The notes under the pieces were generated by a model, which was given only the letters and a program-made list of their open reading frames with translations, was not told the DNA's origin and made no database searches. Position numbers and translations under genes: made by a program. This document shows positions 24,443-34,073 of a stretch of 64,000 nucleotides of DNA, piece after piece; the first letter of the stretch is position 1; every line of letters starts with the position of its first letter. The stretch is from Chthoniobacter flavus (GTDB lineage Bacteria > Verrucomicrobiota > Verrucomicrobiia > Chthoniobacterales > Chthoniobacteraceae), in assembly GCA_945861435.1 (NCBI GenBank), contig CAMAUX010000020.1, forward strand, positions 22,359 to 86,358, written 5' to 3'.

Positions 24443-25654
24443 ATGCTCCCTTATTTCCAATCCCTCGGTCAGACCGTGCTCACGCGCTGGAAACAGGCGA
24501 ACTTCTCACTCGCCGCGTTCCCGAAGATTGCATGCGCAGCCCTTGGGGAGAATCCGCCAGCGGACCACGTGGACCTCGCCATGCTCACCCGCGAGTTTCT
24601 GCTCAACGATGCGCAGCCCTTTCAAGGCGCATCCGGCTTCGGGCAGCCTGAACTGATTGTCTACGACGATCCGCGCTTTTACATTCAGGTGCTGTTCTGG
24701 TTGGAGGGCACCACGGATATCCACCAGCACAAGTTCTCAGGTGCGTTCCATGTGCTGGCGGGCTCAAGCCTCCACTCCCTTTTCGAGTTTAGGAACGCCG
24801 ATCCCATCACCCCGCACCTCAGTGTGGGAGAGGTTCGCATGCAGTCGCCGCACCTTTTAGAGCGGGGAACCACCGTGCCGATCGTCTCCGGCGGCGGCTA
24901 CATCCACTCGCTCTTTCATCTGGAGACTCCGTCAGTGACGGTCGTGGTGCGTACCCACACCGATCCTGGCACGGGCCCGCAGTACACGTACCTGCCTCCG
25001 CATGTGGCGGTGAATCCTTTCCATCACGACGCCCTCACCACCCGTCGCAAGCAACTCCTCGACGTACTCGAAAAAACCGAGGATCCAGCGTATCCGGACC
25101 TCGTCCTCGCGATGCTCGCGGAATTGGACTGCGAACGGGCGTTCTTCATCCTGCAGAATGGCATGGCCCACCTTCGCGGGCTTGGCGCATGGGATGCGTG
25201 CTGGAAGGTTTTCGCCGCCCGCTTCCCGCGCTGGGCCCCGAAGTTTCTCGCGACGCTCGGCGAGATCGTGCGCCGTGATTCGCTGGTGGCGATGCGATCG
25301 ATGATCGGCGATGTCGAGCACAGGTTCTTCGTGGCCCTTCTCCTCAACCTTTCCGAGCGCGCCCAGATCCTCAAGCTCATCGGCCAGCGCTTCAAGGGGC
25401 CGCCGCTCAAGACCATCGAGCGCTGGACGGAGGAACTCTGCCAATCCACGGACGAGGTCGCGTGGATCCTTGATGCAGAGTTTCCCCTCACCGAACGGCC
25501 GGTGGAAGAGCAGCCCGCTCTGCTGCTGGCGGTCCTGCATCAGGCGCTGCGTGGCGGTCCTTCCGGGGCGCGTGCCGTGCCGGGGCTGAGCGTGACGGAG
25601 CACCGTCGTGTTCTGGCAGCACTCAAGGCCTCGAGTTTCTCCGTCCTTTTGTAG
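24443..25654 (+). CDS. conserved hypothetical protein with cupin-like N-terminal part
   Basis: The protein (403 residues from the chosen ATG; the frame is open 19 codons further to 24386) has no signal peptide or membrane segment. Residues roughly 80-170 look like a cupin fold: FWLEGTTDIHQHKFSGAFHV and GSSLHSLFEF carry the His pattern HxH, followed by SGGGYIHSLFHL and VVVRTHTDPGTGPQ. The C-terminal half is helical with no recognisable motif. I do not know its reaction. Its start lies about 100 bases after the ABC-F stop; the choice between 24386 and 24443 rests only on the fact that the extra residues look non-coding. Confidence 0.78.
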   Translation: MLPYFQSLGQTVLTRWKQANFSLAAFPKIACAALGENPPADHVDLAMLTREFLLNDAQPFQGASGFGQPELIVYDDPRFYIQVLFWLEGTTDIHQHKFSGAFHVLAGSSLHSLFEFRNADPITPHLSVGEVRMQSPHLLERGTTVPIVSGGGYIHSLFHLETPSVTVVVRTHTDPGTGPQYTYLPPHVAVNPFHHDALTTRRKQLLDVLEKTEDPAYPDLVLAMLAELDCERAFFILQNGMAHLRGLGAWDACWKVFAARFPRWAPKFLATLGEIVRRDSLVAMRSMIGDVEHRFFVALLLNLSERAQILKLIGQRFKGPPLKTIERWTEELCQSTDEVAWILDAEFPLTERPVEEQPALLLAVLHQALRGGPSGARAVPGLSVTEHRRVLAALKASSFSVLL

Positions 25655-25718
25655 TGAGGAAACCTTGGGGTGGATTGAGGAGACGATGGCCGCACGCCGG
25701 CTCAATCGGCCTCGGTGC

Positions 25719-27680
25719 TCAGTTCCCGGACTGTGGGATGGCGTTGGACTGGTAGGCGGCGACGAGTTGCTCGAGCACGCTAATCATCTGCCGGAGTTCT
25801 GCACCGCAGTCGCTGTCGGCAATCCGCCTGGGCGTGGGCCACTCGCGCACGGCGGTGACGGTCGGCACGATGTCGCTACCCTCTGTGATCGCGGCGTCCA
25901 CGGATTCGAAGTGATGGTGCTTGGCAAGGAAGGTGCCATTCGGCGCGATGACGAGAGTGAACCCATGGTCGCCGTAGGCTTCCGAAAACGCACCGTCGAT
26001 CGTGATGGCTTTGCCACAGCGTTTCAGCGGCGATTCACCTTTCTCAATCTTCACCGGCACGTGTCCGTTGACCACGAGACCCGTGTCCTGCGGCATGCCG
26101 AATTCCTTCAGCAGCTTCTCGCAGAACCACGCCTCGTGAATAAGAGAGAAGTACGGATTTTTCGTCTCGGTGTGGGCGGCGTGGTCCGCGATGAGGTCCC
26201 GCTCAAAGGTGGTGATGCGGTCCTTGCCGAAGAGGGGCGAGCGCGGGCCGCTCCAAAGGTACCAGAGAAGGTCGAGCCCGTCTTGATCGCGGGATTCGAG
26301 CACGCGGTAAACGACACGCTCGATGGCCGTCATCATCTCCCTGCCTGCAACCTGTCTGCCGTCGATGTGCATCGGCAGGAAATTTCCGGCCTCATCGACG
26401 GGGAGACATCCGTGGAAGATCAGGTTTTCCTCGCGGCGCAGGTACATGGACCCGTGAGTCACCATCCAGCGCATCTGGTTCCAGAGCGGTTTGCTTGAGA
26501 GAAAGGAGGAGCGGATTCGATCGAGGCAGCGGCGTTCCTCCTCAGAGAGGCGGTAGGGATCGGCGGGATCAATCGTGGGCAGGTGGGTGTCCCGCAGGGG
26601 ATGACGCACGCCTTCCAGCGTGATGGTGCCGTCCGGCGCGATGAGATGGAGCAGGCGGCGGTTGTCCATTTCCCACTCGGGATGGCGCGCAATCATCTGG
26701 CCCTCGAGTTTGAACTGCATGATGGCTGCGGCCTTGTGCATGCGGGCGATGGTGGTGGCTTCGCGCATGCCCTCACCCTTGGTGACGAAGCAGGTGGCGG
26801 GGTCGTCTCCGTAGACCGTGCGAGCGAGCATTTCGAGCGGTTGCATCGGGATGCCGTAGCCCTCCTCGAGTTGGGAGAGGCGGCGGTACCGGAGCGAGAT
26901 CCGCAGCACATGGCAGATGAGGGCCTCGTGGCCCAGACAAGCTCCCAGCCATGCCATGTCGTGGTTGCCCCAGACGAAGGAGACGTTGGGTTGCTGCATG
27001 AGATAGTCCACCACACGGTCTCCCCGCGGTCCGCGGTCCCAGCAGTCGCCGGCGATCACCAACTCGTCGATCGCCAGATTGCGGATGACGCGGCCGGTGA
27101 GGTGGATGAGGTGCAGCACGCGGCCCCGCTCCACGAGCTCGTCGATGATCGCCTCCAGATAGCGCGGGTTCCGCTCCGCTGACGGGGCGTGGAGGATCTC
27201 CTGAAGCAGGTCGCTGAACTGCGGAGGAAAAACCTTGAGCACCCCGTTGAGACTGCGCCGCGAGGCCAGTTCGCGGACGATGGTGAACAGATGTCCCAGT
27301 GTGCGGCTCGCGTAGGCTTTCTGTTCGGACGCAGTCTTGAGGCTGGTCTGGAGCCGTGCGACCACCTCCGCCGGGTAAAAGAGGAGCATCACCAGATCGT
27401 CGAACTCTCGGGCGGGGAGCCGGTCCTTGAGTAGTCGTTCGACGAGGGGGCGCAGGTTGCCGGAAGCGTTGTTGATCACATGCCGCAGCTTGCGGTCCGC
27501 ACCATGGATGTCGCTGATCACATGCAGCGTTCCCATGGGCAGGGTGAGTTCGGCAGACAGGCGCGCGATTTCCGCAATCGCTCGGTCGATGTTCGGGAAC
27601 TCGCGGGATAGCGCGCGCAATCCTACCAACTCCGGATGATGGTGATCACGTCCGTGGGGATGGGCAAACTCGACGGGCAT
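25719..27680 (-). CDS. fbp: fructose-1,6-bisphosphatase, class III
   Basis: The enzyme hydrolyses fructose 1,6-bisphosphate in gluconeogenesis. The 653-residue protein is of the Firmicutes-type class III, with a calcineurin-like metal centre: SDIHG at residues 56-60, GDCWDRGP near 211-218, GNHDM at 238-242 and a late VVNGHVPVK motif. Length matches class III members and is much greater than that of classes I and II. It ends 62 bases after the convergent cupin-like gene. The start is the ATG of MPVEFAHPHG. Presence of class III in Verrucomicrobia is known. Confidence 0.95.
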   Translation of the reverse strand: MPVEFAHPHGRDHHHPELVGLRALSREFPNIDRAIAEIARLSAELTLPMGTLHVISDIHGADRKLRHVINNASGNLRPLVERLLKDRLPAREFDDLVMLLFYPAEVVARLQTSLKTASEQKAYASRTLGHLFTIVRELASRRSLNGVLKVFPPQFSDLLQEILHAPSAERNPRYLEAIIDELVERGRVLHLIHLTGRVIRNLAIDELVIAGDCWDRGPRGDRVVDYLMQQPNVSFVWGNHDMAWLGACLGHEALICHVLRISLRYRRLSQLEEGYGIPMQPLEMLARTVYGDDPATCFVTKGEGMREATTIARMHKAAAIMQFKLEGQMIARHPEWEMDNRRLLHLIAPDGTITLEGVRHPLRDTHLPTIDPADPYRLSEEERRCLDRIRSSFLSSKPLWNQMRWMVTHGSMYLRREENLIFHGCLPVDEAGNFLPMHIDGRQVAGREMMTAIERVVYRVLESRDQDGLDLLWYLWSGPRSPLFGKDRITTFERDLIADHAAHTETKNPYFSLIHEAWFCEKLLKEFGMPQDTGLVVNGHVPVKIEKGESPLKRCGKAITIDGAFSEAYGDHGFTLVIAPNGTFLAKHHHFESVDAAITEGSDIVPTVTAVREWPTPRRIADSDCGAELRQMISVLEQLVAAYQSNAIPQSGN

Positions 27681-27812
27681 GCAGCGGCTATAGGTGAAAA
27701 TCCCCCGGAGGTCTGCCTCGGAATCGGGAAGTCATTAAACGGGGCGTGCCTCGGGCGATTCCACGCGCCTTCCGCGAGTCCTTCACGCTGGCGCAACCAG
27801 CAGCCTATGGCC

Positions 27813-28529
27813 TTAGTGGAAGATGCCGAGGGCGGACAGTGCGAGGGCTCCACCTGCGAGGGCGGAGACGATGCCAGCCATCCAGAACGCCTTCTTTTTA
27901 GTGAGGATGCTGACCGTGCAAAGCACGAGGCCCAGTTCGACGGTGAGGTGGGCCCAGTCGAGGCCATCCGCCTGATGGTGCACATGCGCGCTCTCCTCGT
28001 TGATGTGGACCGCCTGCTCCGCCTTTTCAGCAGCCTGTGCGTTGAGGCGTTTGCCCAAGACGATGAGCGCACCCAGTGTGTCGTTCTCAGAGCCATCCTC
28101 GTTCTTTGCGGGAAAGCCGGCTTCGTCGAGTTTCACGTCTTTCTCAGACACGCTGTTCTTGGCGATGTAGCCTTCCCAGCGCTTCACCTCGGCCTCCCGC
28201 AGCGCGGCGCTCTCCGGCGCGAGAGTGAAGAGTTTGGTGAAGGTGATCGCGCGGCCTTGCTCCTCCATGCGGCCTTTCTTTGCCTGAAACCGCGAGAAGG
28301 TGTTGCTGGACTCCACCTTGAGAGCGGCGGACTCGGTGAGCAGACGGTTGGCGTCTCCCTGAAGTTGGAGCACGGCGTTGTGCTTGCGGTGTCCGATCAG
28401 CGCCACGGCTGCGAGGCCCGCGGCGATCAGCGCCATCGTCATGCCCACCCGGTTCATGAATGAGTCCGACCCGTGTCCGCCGTGTGCAGCGTGCTGGGCT
28501 TCTTCGAGTACTTCGTGAGTGTTGCTCAT
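27813..28529 (-). CDS. DUF4337 family membrane protein
   Basis: The 238-residue protein matches the DUF4337 layout: a short polar start, one N-terminal helix (VGMTMALIAAGLAAVALIG), a long charged helical middle (residues about 45-175) and two C-terminal hydrophobic helices (VELGLVLCTVSILT and FWMAGIVSALAGGALALSAL). The start is ATG with a weak AGGxG-like sequence before it. It is transcribed in the same direction as the fructose bisphosphatase, 132 bases upstream of its start, so co-transcription is possible but not shown. Function of the family is unknown. Confidence 0.88.
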   Translation of the reverse strand: MSNTHEVLEEAQHAAHGGHGSDSFMNRVGMTMALIAAGLAAVALIGHRKHNAVLQLQGDANRLLTESAALKVESSNTFSRFQAKKGRMEEQGRAITFTKLFTLAPESAALREAEVKRWEGYIAKNSVSEKDVKLDEAGFPAKNEDGSENDTLGALIVLGKRLNAQAAEKAEQAVHINEESAHVHHQADGLDWAHLTVELGLVLCTVSILTKKKAFWMAGIVSALAGGALALSALGIFH

Positions 28530-28707
28530 GAAAAGGGGTGGAGATACGGCCTGCCTTCTTGCCGCGCAACCCTAGGTCTCGTGCCTGTGCTGATCAACTG
28601 GCAAGCAGCGTGGGATTTTCAGCTCCCGCCGGCAGTAAGCGACCGTCTGGAAACTGATTCCCTTTCCGCCCCGCTCCGTTGCAGGATTCGCTGAGAACCC
28701 TCCCCCT

Positions 28708-29916
28708 ATGACCAACCTATTGAAGCGCATCGCGCTCCCTCTCGTTGCGGGCATCGCGCTCGCGCTCCCCATCCCAAGCGCTTTCGCAGCTGATGTGAAT
28801 GTGATCGCGCGGGGGACACTGGACAACTCGCGCTTCCAGTTTGAGAAGACAGGCAAGGGTCACGTGGCCTTCCTCGGCGGCTCCATCACGGAGATGGAAG
28901 GTTACCGGCCGATGATCATGGAGATGCTTGGCAAGCGCTTCCCCAAGACGGAATTCACCTTCACTGCGGCAGGGATTTCCTCCACCTGCTCTACCACAGG
29001 CGCGTTCCGCCTCAAGGATCACATCCTCGCAAAGGGACCGGTGGACCTGCTCTTCGTTGAGTTCGCGGTGAACGACGATCAGGATGCGCATCACAGCAGG
29101 GAGGAATGCATTCGCGGCATGGAGGGGATCATCCGTCACCTCCGCACCGCCAATCCGGGGGCCGATGTGGTGATGACTTTCTTCCTCAACGAGCACTCCA
29201 TGGCTGAGTACAACGCGGGACGCGTGCCGCTGCCCGTCGCCGCGCACACCGAGGTGGCGGAGCGCTATCAAATCCCGACCATCAACCTCGCAAAGACCGT
29301 CACCACACGCATCGCAGCCGGGGAGTTCGACTGGAAGAAGTTCGGCGGCGTCCATCCCGCCCCGTTCGGCAACCGGATCGCTGCGGACATGATCGGCGAA
29401 CTCATGGACGCGAGTTGGAGGGCGCTTATCGACCCAGCGCATCCCCAATCTCCCCACGTCCTGCCTCAAGTGCTCGATCCGATGAATTACGGGAGGGGTC
29501 GTTTCCTCGAACTATCCGCGGCTCAACTTGGCACCGGGTGGAAGATCCAGGTGCCTGACTGGAAGGCGCTGCCCGGCGGCAAGCGCGCACGTTTCACCAA
29601 GGATCCGCTGCTGGAGGCGGTGGAGCCCGGAGCCGAACTCACCCTCGCCTTCGAGGGCACGGCCATCGGCGCATTCGTCGTTGCCGGTCCGGATGCAGGG
29701 ATGCTTGAAGCCGTGATTGATGGAGGCGCACCCGTGAAGGTGAACCTGCTGCACGCTCACAGCGCGGGGCTGCATTATCCGCGGACGGTGATGTTCGCCG
29801 ACACGCTTCCCGATGGCCGCCACACGCTGCGTCTCAAGGTGGCGTCCGATGCCGATCCCAAGAGCAAGGGACACGCGGCGCGCATCCTGAACTGGACGGT
29901 AAACGACGGCCGATAA
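28708..29916 (+). CDS. secreted SGNH/GDSL-type hydrolase
   Basis: A 402-residue exported protein (signal peptide ALPLVAGIALALPIPSAFA-like, cleaved near AFAAD). The nucleophile motif is GGSIT (S59), followed by AAGISST and AVNDDQ, corresponding to blocks I, II and III; the block V histidine appears in GGVHPAPFGN. The usual Asp three residues before that His is Gly here, which may mean a changed catalytic dyad. The C-terminal third (after about residue 260) is beta-rich, possibly a carbohydrate-binding-like domain. Such enzymes deacetylate or de-esterify polysaccharides; this is inference. It is convergent with the prolyl oligopeptidase gene. Confidence 0.88.
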   Translation: MTNLLKRIALPLVAGIALALPIPSAFAADVNVIARGTLDNSRFQFEKTGKGHVAFLGGSITEMEGYRPMIMEMLGKRFPKTEFTFTAAGISSTCSTTGAFRLKDHILAKGPVDLLFVEFAVNDDQDAHHSREECIRGMEGIIRHLRTANPGADVVMTFFLNEHSMAEYNAGRVPLPVAAHTEVAERYQIPTINLAKTVTTRIAAGEFDWKKFGGVHPAPFGNRIAADMIGELMDASWRALIDPAHPQSPHVLPQVLDPMNYGRGRFLELSAAQLGTGWKIQVPDWKALPGGKRARFTKDPLLEAVEPGAELTLAFEGTAIGAFVVAGPDAGMLEAVIDGGAPVKVNLLHAHSAGLHYPRTVMFADTLPDGRHTLRLKVASDADPKSKGHAARILNWTVNDGR

Positions 29917-29954
29917 CCGGCGCGTTGCAGGCTTCGCAGCTTAGCGTGCCGGTT
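29915..29954. terminator. possible bidirectional terminator between convergent genes
   Basis: AACCGGC (29915-29921) and GCCGGTT (29948-29954) form a 7-bp stem around a 26-base interior with a smaller GC pairing. It spans the end of the SGNH gene and the stop of the convergent peptidase gene. No T run follows, so this is a tentative call. Confidence 0.35.
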
Positions 29955-32139
29955 GGAATGCCGGGTCGCCGAACTGCCACAGGAGGAAGGACCACACGTC
30001 AGCCAGTTCCGCATGGCGCTGCGCGCGGGTGGATCCGATCCCATGTCCGGCGTGGTAATCGACTCTGAACAAGACCGGTCTCCCGCTGGAAGAGGCGGCC
30101 TGCAGGCGAGCGGTGGTTTTTGCGGAGATCCACGGTTCTACGCGCGGATCGTTGATGCCATGCGTGAGAAGCACGCCGGGGTACGCCGTCCCGTCCTTGA
30201 TCTGGTGAAGCGTGCTCATGCGCAGCAGGGCTTGGAACTCCGCCGGATCCTTGGTGGATCCGAACTCGGGGATGTTGGGCGGGCCATTGAGCGTGGTCTC
30301 GAAGCGAACCATGTCCGTGCAGCCGACGGAAATGTGGGCGGCTGCGAAGAGATCGGGTCGCTCGGTGATGGAGCGTCCGATGGTGATGCCGCCCGCGCTG
30401 CCGCCCTGTCCGGCAAGGCGCTCGGGGGCGGTGTAGCCTGCGTGCACGAGGTGCTCCGCGCAGGCGATGAAGTCCTTCCATGTGTTCGGCTTCGTGAGCT
30501 TGCGCCCTGCGTGATGCCATTGTTTGCCGAACGCGCCGCCGCCGCGCACATGAGCGATGGCAAGGACGCCGCCTCGCTCCAGCCATGCGAGGTTGACCGG
30601 TTTGAAGAGCATCGGTGCGGTGAAGCCATACGCGCCATAGCCCGAGATCAGCGCGGGGTGTGAGTGGTCGCGCTGGAGGTCGCGCCGATGCAGGATGGAG
30701 AGCGGCACGGACACTCCATCGTGGCTGGGCACCATCACCTCGGTGGAGGTGAGCCAGTCCGGGGCGTCGAATTTTCCGGTGGGGAGGAGGCCTGTGTCGC
30801 GCAGCGCACGCGCATCGGGATCGTAGTGGCGGAGGCGGCCCGCACGCGTCCAAGAGCGGGTGCTGACAAAAACCCCGGGCAGCAGGGGGCTTGAGGCGGC
30901 GACGACTGCTGCGGGTTCGTCTGCGGGGAGTTCCAGCATCTCGGCTTCCACGGGGCCATCCGTGTACGGCACGCGCAGGATCTTGTTCGGCACACCGGCG
31001 AGGATGCCCACGTACAGGGCATCCTGAGCCACAGCGAGCGAGTCGACCACACGTTCACCCGGAGGCACGACGACATGGGCGGTGGTGATGCTGGGTTGAT
31101 CAAGGGAGGTCCGCACGACCTTGAAGCGCGGGGCATCACTGGCGCTGAGAAGGAAGATGTCGTCCCCGTGCACGGCGAATTCGGTGACGAGATCCGTGCG
31201 GTCGCACACCTTGATCCATCGCAGTTCCACAGTTCCGATGGAATCGCGGCGGGCGGCGTAAAGGGTGAGGTCGGTTTCGTCGCCGTGGCGAATCTGACCG
31301 ATGGCCCACGCGGAGTTGGCTGGCAGGAGAACGGCGGGAAAGTCCATCTCCGCCATGGTGGGCGAGCCCTGTGCACCATGGGCGAAGAGGCGCGTGTCCG
31401 CCTCCACGGAAGTGCCGAGCCGATGCAGGAGTGCTTCGGTAAATTTATAGCCGTCGGCTGCCGGGGCATCAGGCGCCAGAGCGCGGCGGCGGCTGTAGAC
31501 GAAGGCGCTGCCATCGGGCAGCCAGTCCGGAAGGGCGTACCCGGCTTCGATGCGGTCGATGCTTTCGGGCAGGTCCTTTTCTGTGTCGAGGTCGAATACG
31601 CGGAGGGTTGTCTGTTCGGAACCGGAGCTCGCAAAGCCATAGAGGACGTGGCGGCCATCGGGCGCTACGCGGTAGAAGCTGAGACTGAAGTGGCCGCCGT
31701 CCGCGGCGGCAGGAAAGCGTTCGGGATCGACGAGGAGTTTCTCGGGTCCGTTCAGGCCCTGGCGCACATGGAGTTTGGCTACGTTCTCGGAGGCCTTCTG
31801 CTTGAGGTAGAAGAGTGCGCCGCCCGGCATCGGCGTGAGTGCGTTCAGGCTGTACGGACTGCCAGCGTCCAGTTCGCGGATGCGCTCCAGCAGAGGGCTC
31901 CGGCCCGGAAGGTTGGCGAGCGAGTGTTCGGTGAAGTCCGCCTGTTGCCGCACCCATGCTTGGACTTCGGGGCTCTTGAAGTCCTCGAAGTATCGGTAGG
32001 GGTCGGTGACGGATTCGCCGTGGATCTGCTCGACCACGGGGCGCGGCGGCGCGACAGGCTGGGGTGCGGCAGGGCAGGAGAGGGGAGTCGTGCTCATGCT
32101 CAGCGCGGCGAGGAGGGCGTGAGATCTGGGCGCACTCAT
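29941..32139 (-). CDS. prolyl oligopeptidase family serine peptidase (S9A)
   Basis: The 732-residue protein has the S9A arrangement: N-terminal PRPVVEQIHGESVTDPYRYFED, a seven-bladed propeller region (about 90-450), and a C-terminal alpha/beta hydrolase with the triad S581 in GGSAGG, D664 in GINDPRVEP and H699 in HAGHG. These enzymes cleave after proline in short peptides. The N-terminus (ALLAALSMSTTPLSCPA) has a possible lipoprotein-type signal with LSC, so it may be periplasmic; that is not certain. The ATG overlaps the stop of the upstream sulfatase gene by 4 bases, so the two are translationally coupled, an unusual partnership. Confidence 0.93.
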   Translation of the reverse strand: MSAPRSHALLAALSMSTTPLSCPAAPQPVAPPRPVVEQIHGESVTDPYRYFEDFKSPEVQAWVRQQADFTEHSLANLPGRSPLLERIRELDAGSPYSLNALTPMPGGALFYLKQKASENVAKLHVRQGLNGPEKLLVDPERFPAAADGGHFSLSFYRVAPDGRHVLYGFASSGSEQTTLRVFDLDTEKDLPESIDRIEAGYALPDWLPDGSAFVYSRRRALAPDAPAADGYKFTEALLHRLGTSVEADTRLFAHGAQGSPTMAEMDFPAVLLPANSAWAIGQIRHGDETDLTLYAARRDSIGTVELRWIKVCDRTDLVTEFAVHGDDIFLLSASDAPRFKVVRTSLDQPSITTAHVVVPPGERVVDSLAVAQDALYVGILAGVPNKILRVPYTDGPVEAEMLELPADEPAAVVAASSPLLPGVFVSTRSWTRAGRLRHYDPDARALRDTGLLPTGKFDAPDWLTSTEVMVPSHDGVSVPLSILHRRDLQRDHSHPALISGYGAYGFTAPMLFKPVNLAWLERGGVLAIAHVRGGGAFGKQWHHAGRKLTKPNTWKDFIACAEHLVHAGYTAPERLAGQGGSAGGITIGRSITERPDLFAAAHISVGCTDMVRFETTLNGPPNIPEFGSTKDPAEFQALLRMSTLHQIKDGTAYPGVLLTHGINDPRVEPWISAKTTARLQAASSSGRPVLFRVDYHAGHGIGSTRAQRHAELADVWSFLLWQFGDPAFQPAR

Positions 32140-33884
32140 TTGCCCATCTTGATGTACTCCTCGCGATTGATGTCACCGCTCTTGTCCTTGTCGAACCTGA
32201 GGAAGTTCTGCGCGGCGTGTTCTGGATCCTTCTGCTTCGCCATGAACTCCTCCTTGGTGAGCTTCCCGTTTTTGTCGAGGTCGCGCTTGTCGAAGGACGC
32301 GCCGCGTTGTGCGGCCACATCTTCAGCGCCGGGCACGTGTGGGGGCGTTGAAGCGGAGGGAGAGGCGGGAGCGGGTGTGCTGGAACCTGTGGGGACTGCC
32401 GCCGGTTGCAACCCGGCCTCCACCTTGGATCCTTTATTCCCCTTCTTGCCACCCTTGGTGGATGGGATCGGCGCACCTCCGGATGCCGGCGGAATGGGTG
32501 GGGGCAGGAACTGGGAGAGTTCCTCGACGACGGCCTTGTGCTCTGGCTTGGAGGCGATGTTGACCGTTTCGTCGGGGTCGTTGTCCTCATCGTAAAGTTC
32601 GGTGCTGACGACCTTGTTCTCCTTGAGCGTGCGCCAGAGCACGAGGCGCCAGCGGTCTGTGCGGATGCTGTAGCCCATCACATTGCCTTCGGGAGCTTTG
32701 CGCGGGTACTGGCTGAGGGCGTGTTTGTTGACGCTGGCGGCCGGATTTTGGAGGACCGGCTTGAGGCTGACTCCGGCGAGGCCCTCCACCTTGGGAAGTC
32801 CGCAGACATCCGCGAGTGTGGGGTACACGTCGACGAATTCCGCTAGCGATGCGCTCTTCTGGCCGGCGGTGCCGATGCTCGGGACGGCGATGAAGAGCGG
32901 GGCGCGCGCGGCGAGTTCGTAGTTGGTGTGTTTGTGCCAGAGCCCGTGCTCGCCGAGCTGCCAGCCATGGTCGCCCCAGAGCACGATGACGGTCTTGTCC
33001 GCGAGCCCCTCGCGATCCAGAGCATCGAGTACGAGGCCCAGCTGCGCATCCATGTAGCTCGTGGCGGCGTAGTAGCCGTGGCGCAGTTCGCGAGCGAGGT
33101 CTTCCGGAATGGGGTTGCCCTTGGGGATGTTGCCGTAGCTGTGCAGTTCACTGTTGTTGTGGCCGGCGTATTCCGGCGCGCCCTCGGGCAGCTTGTCGGT
33201 GGGGGATCCGGGGATCTTGGATCTGTCGTAGAGGTCCCAGTATTTCTTAGGCGCGACGAAAGGCAGGTGGGGCTTGGCGAAGCCGACTGCGAGGAAGAAC
33301 GGCTGGTCCTTCTTCTTGAGCTCCGAAAGCGTCTGCGCTGCGAGCCGTGCGACCTTGCCGTCGAGGTAAAAGTCGTCTGCGACATCGGCGTTCTCAAAGG
33401 CCGCGCCCTTGTCTCCGATGGAGCTTTCCTTCTTCGCGAACTTCTCGGCGTTGGGCGCTCCCCAGGGCACTGACCACGATGGGCCGTCGTCAAAACCTCC
33501 GTGGTAGATCTTCCCCATGCCCTGCACGAAGTAGCCGTTGTTTTTGAAGTGCTGCGGCAGGGTCACGACGTTTGGCAGGGCCACGCGGAAATGGGTTTCA
33601 AGGTCCCACACGCGCGTGCTGTCGGGCCGGTGCCCGGTGAGCATCGAGGTGCGGGACGGGCTGCACACGGCCTGTGAACAGTAGGCCTTGGTAAAGATCA
33701 TCCCGGCTTTGCCGAGGCGATCGAGGTTCGGCGTCTTCACGACCGAGTTGCCGTAGCAGCCGATGTCGGGGCGCAGATCGTCGACGGCGATGAAGAGGAC
33801 GTTGAGCTTACGCTCCGCGGCAAGGGCCGACGTCGCGAGGCACAGCAGCAGGGGGAGGAGTGCACGCATGGCGCAGAAGCTCAT
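32136..33884 (-). CDS. secreted sulfatase with C-terminal EF-hand pair
   Basis: An iduronate-2-sulfatase-like type I sulfatase that hydrolyses sulfate esters, probably of glycans. After a signal peptide (ALLPLLLCLATSALA) it has NVLFIAVDDLRPDIGCYGN, the formylglycine motif CSPSRTS (C74), GMGKIYHGG and WGDHGWQLGEHG. An unusual C-terminal tail (from about residue 480) is Pro/Lys/Ser-rich and carries two canonical EF-hand loops, DLDKNGKLTKEE and DKDKSGDINREE. The start at 33884 gives MSFCAMRALL; an internal ATG at 33869 is equally plausible. It overlaps the peptidase gene by 4 bases. The substrate is unknown. Confidence 0.93.
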   Translation of the reverse strand: MSFCAMRALLPLLLCLATSALAAERKLNVLFIAVDDLRPDIGCYGNSVVKTPNLDRLGKAGMIFTKAYCSQAVCSPSRTSMLTGHRPDSTRVWDLETHFRVALPNVVTLPQHFKNNGYFVQGMGKIYHGGFDDGPSWSVPWGAPNAEKFAKKESSIGDKGAAFENADVADDFYLDGKVARLAAQTLSELKKKDQPFFLAVGFAKPHLPFVAPKKYWDLYDRSKIPGSPTDKLPEGAPEYAGHNNSELHSYGNIPKGNPIPEDLARELRHGYYAATSYMDAQLGLVLDALDREGLADKTVIVLWGDHGWQLGEHGLWHKHTNYELAARAPLFIAVPSIGTAGQKSASLAEFVDVYPTLADVCGLPKVEGLAGVSLKPVLQNPAASVNKHALSQYPRKAPEGNVMGYSIRTDRWRLVLWRTLKENKVVSTELYDEDNDPDETVNIASKPEHKAVVEELSQFLPPPIPPASGGAPIPSTKGGKKGNKGSKVEAGLQPAAVPTGSSTPAPASPSASTPPHVPGAEDVAAQRGASFDKRDLDKNGKLTKEEFMAKQKDPEHAAQNFLRFDKDKSGDINREEYIKMGK

Positions 33885-34073
33885 AAAGCCACGGATTCAT
33901 AAGGGAAAGCAGCTTTGCAAATCTGCGCGCTTCCCGTGGGGGTGTATATCCCAGATGCCCGTTGCCATGGGGAAGGTCTTCGTGACCAAATACGCGCCCA
34001 CCCCGCATCCACCCCTCCCCGCGTCTTGCGTGTCTGATTTGAAGGCGCGCGCGATGCGCGGTGTTCCCACCCC

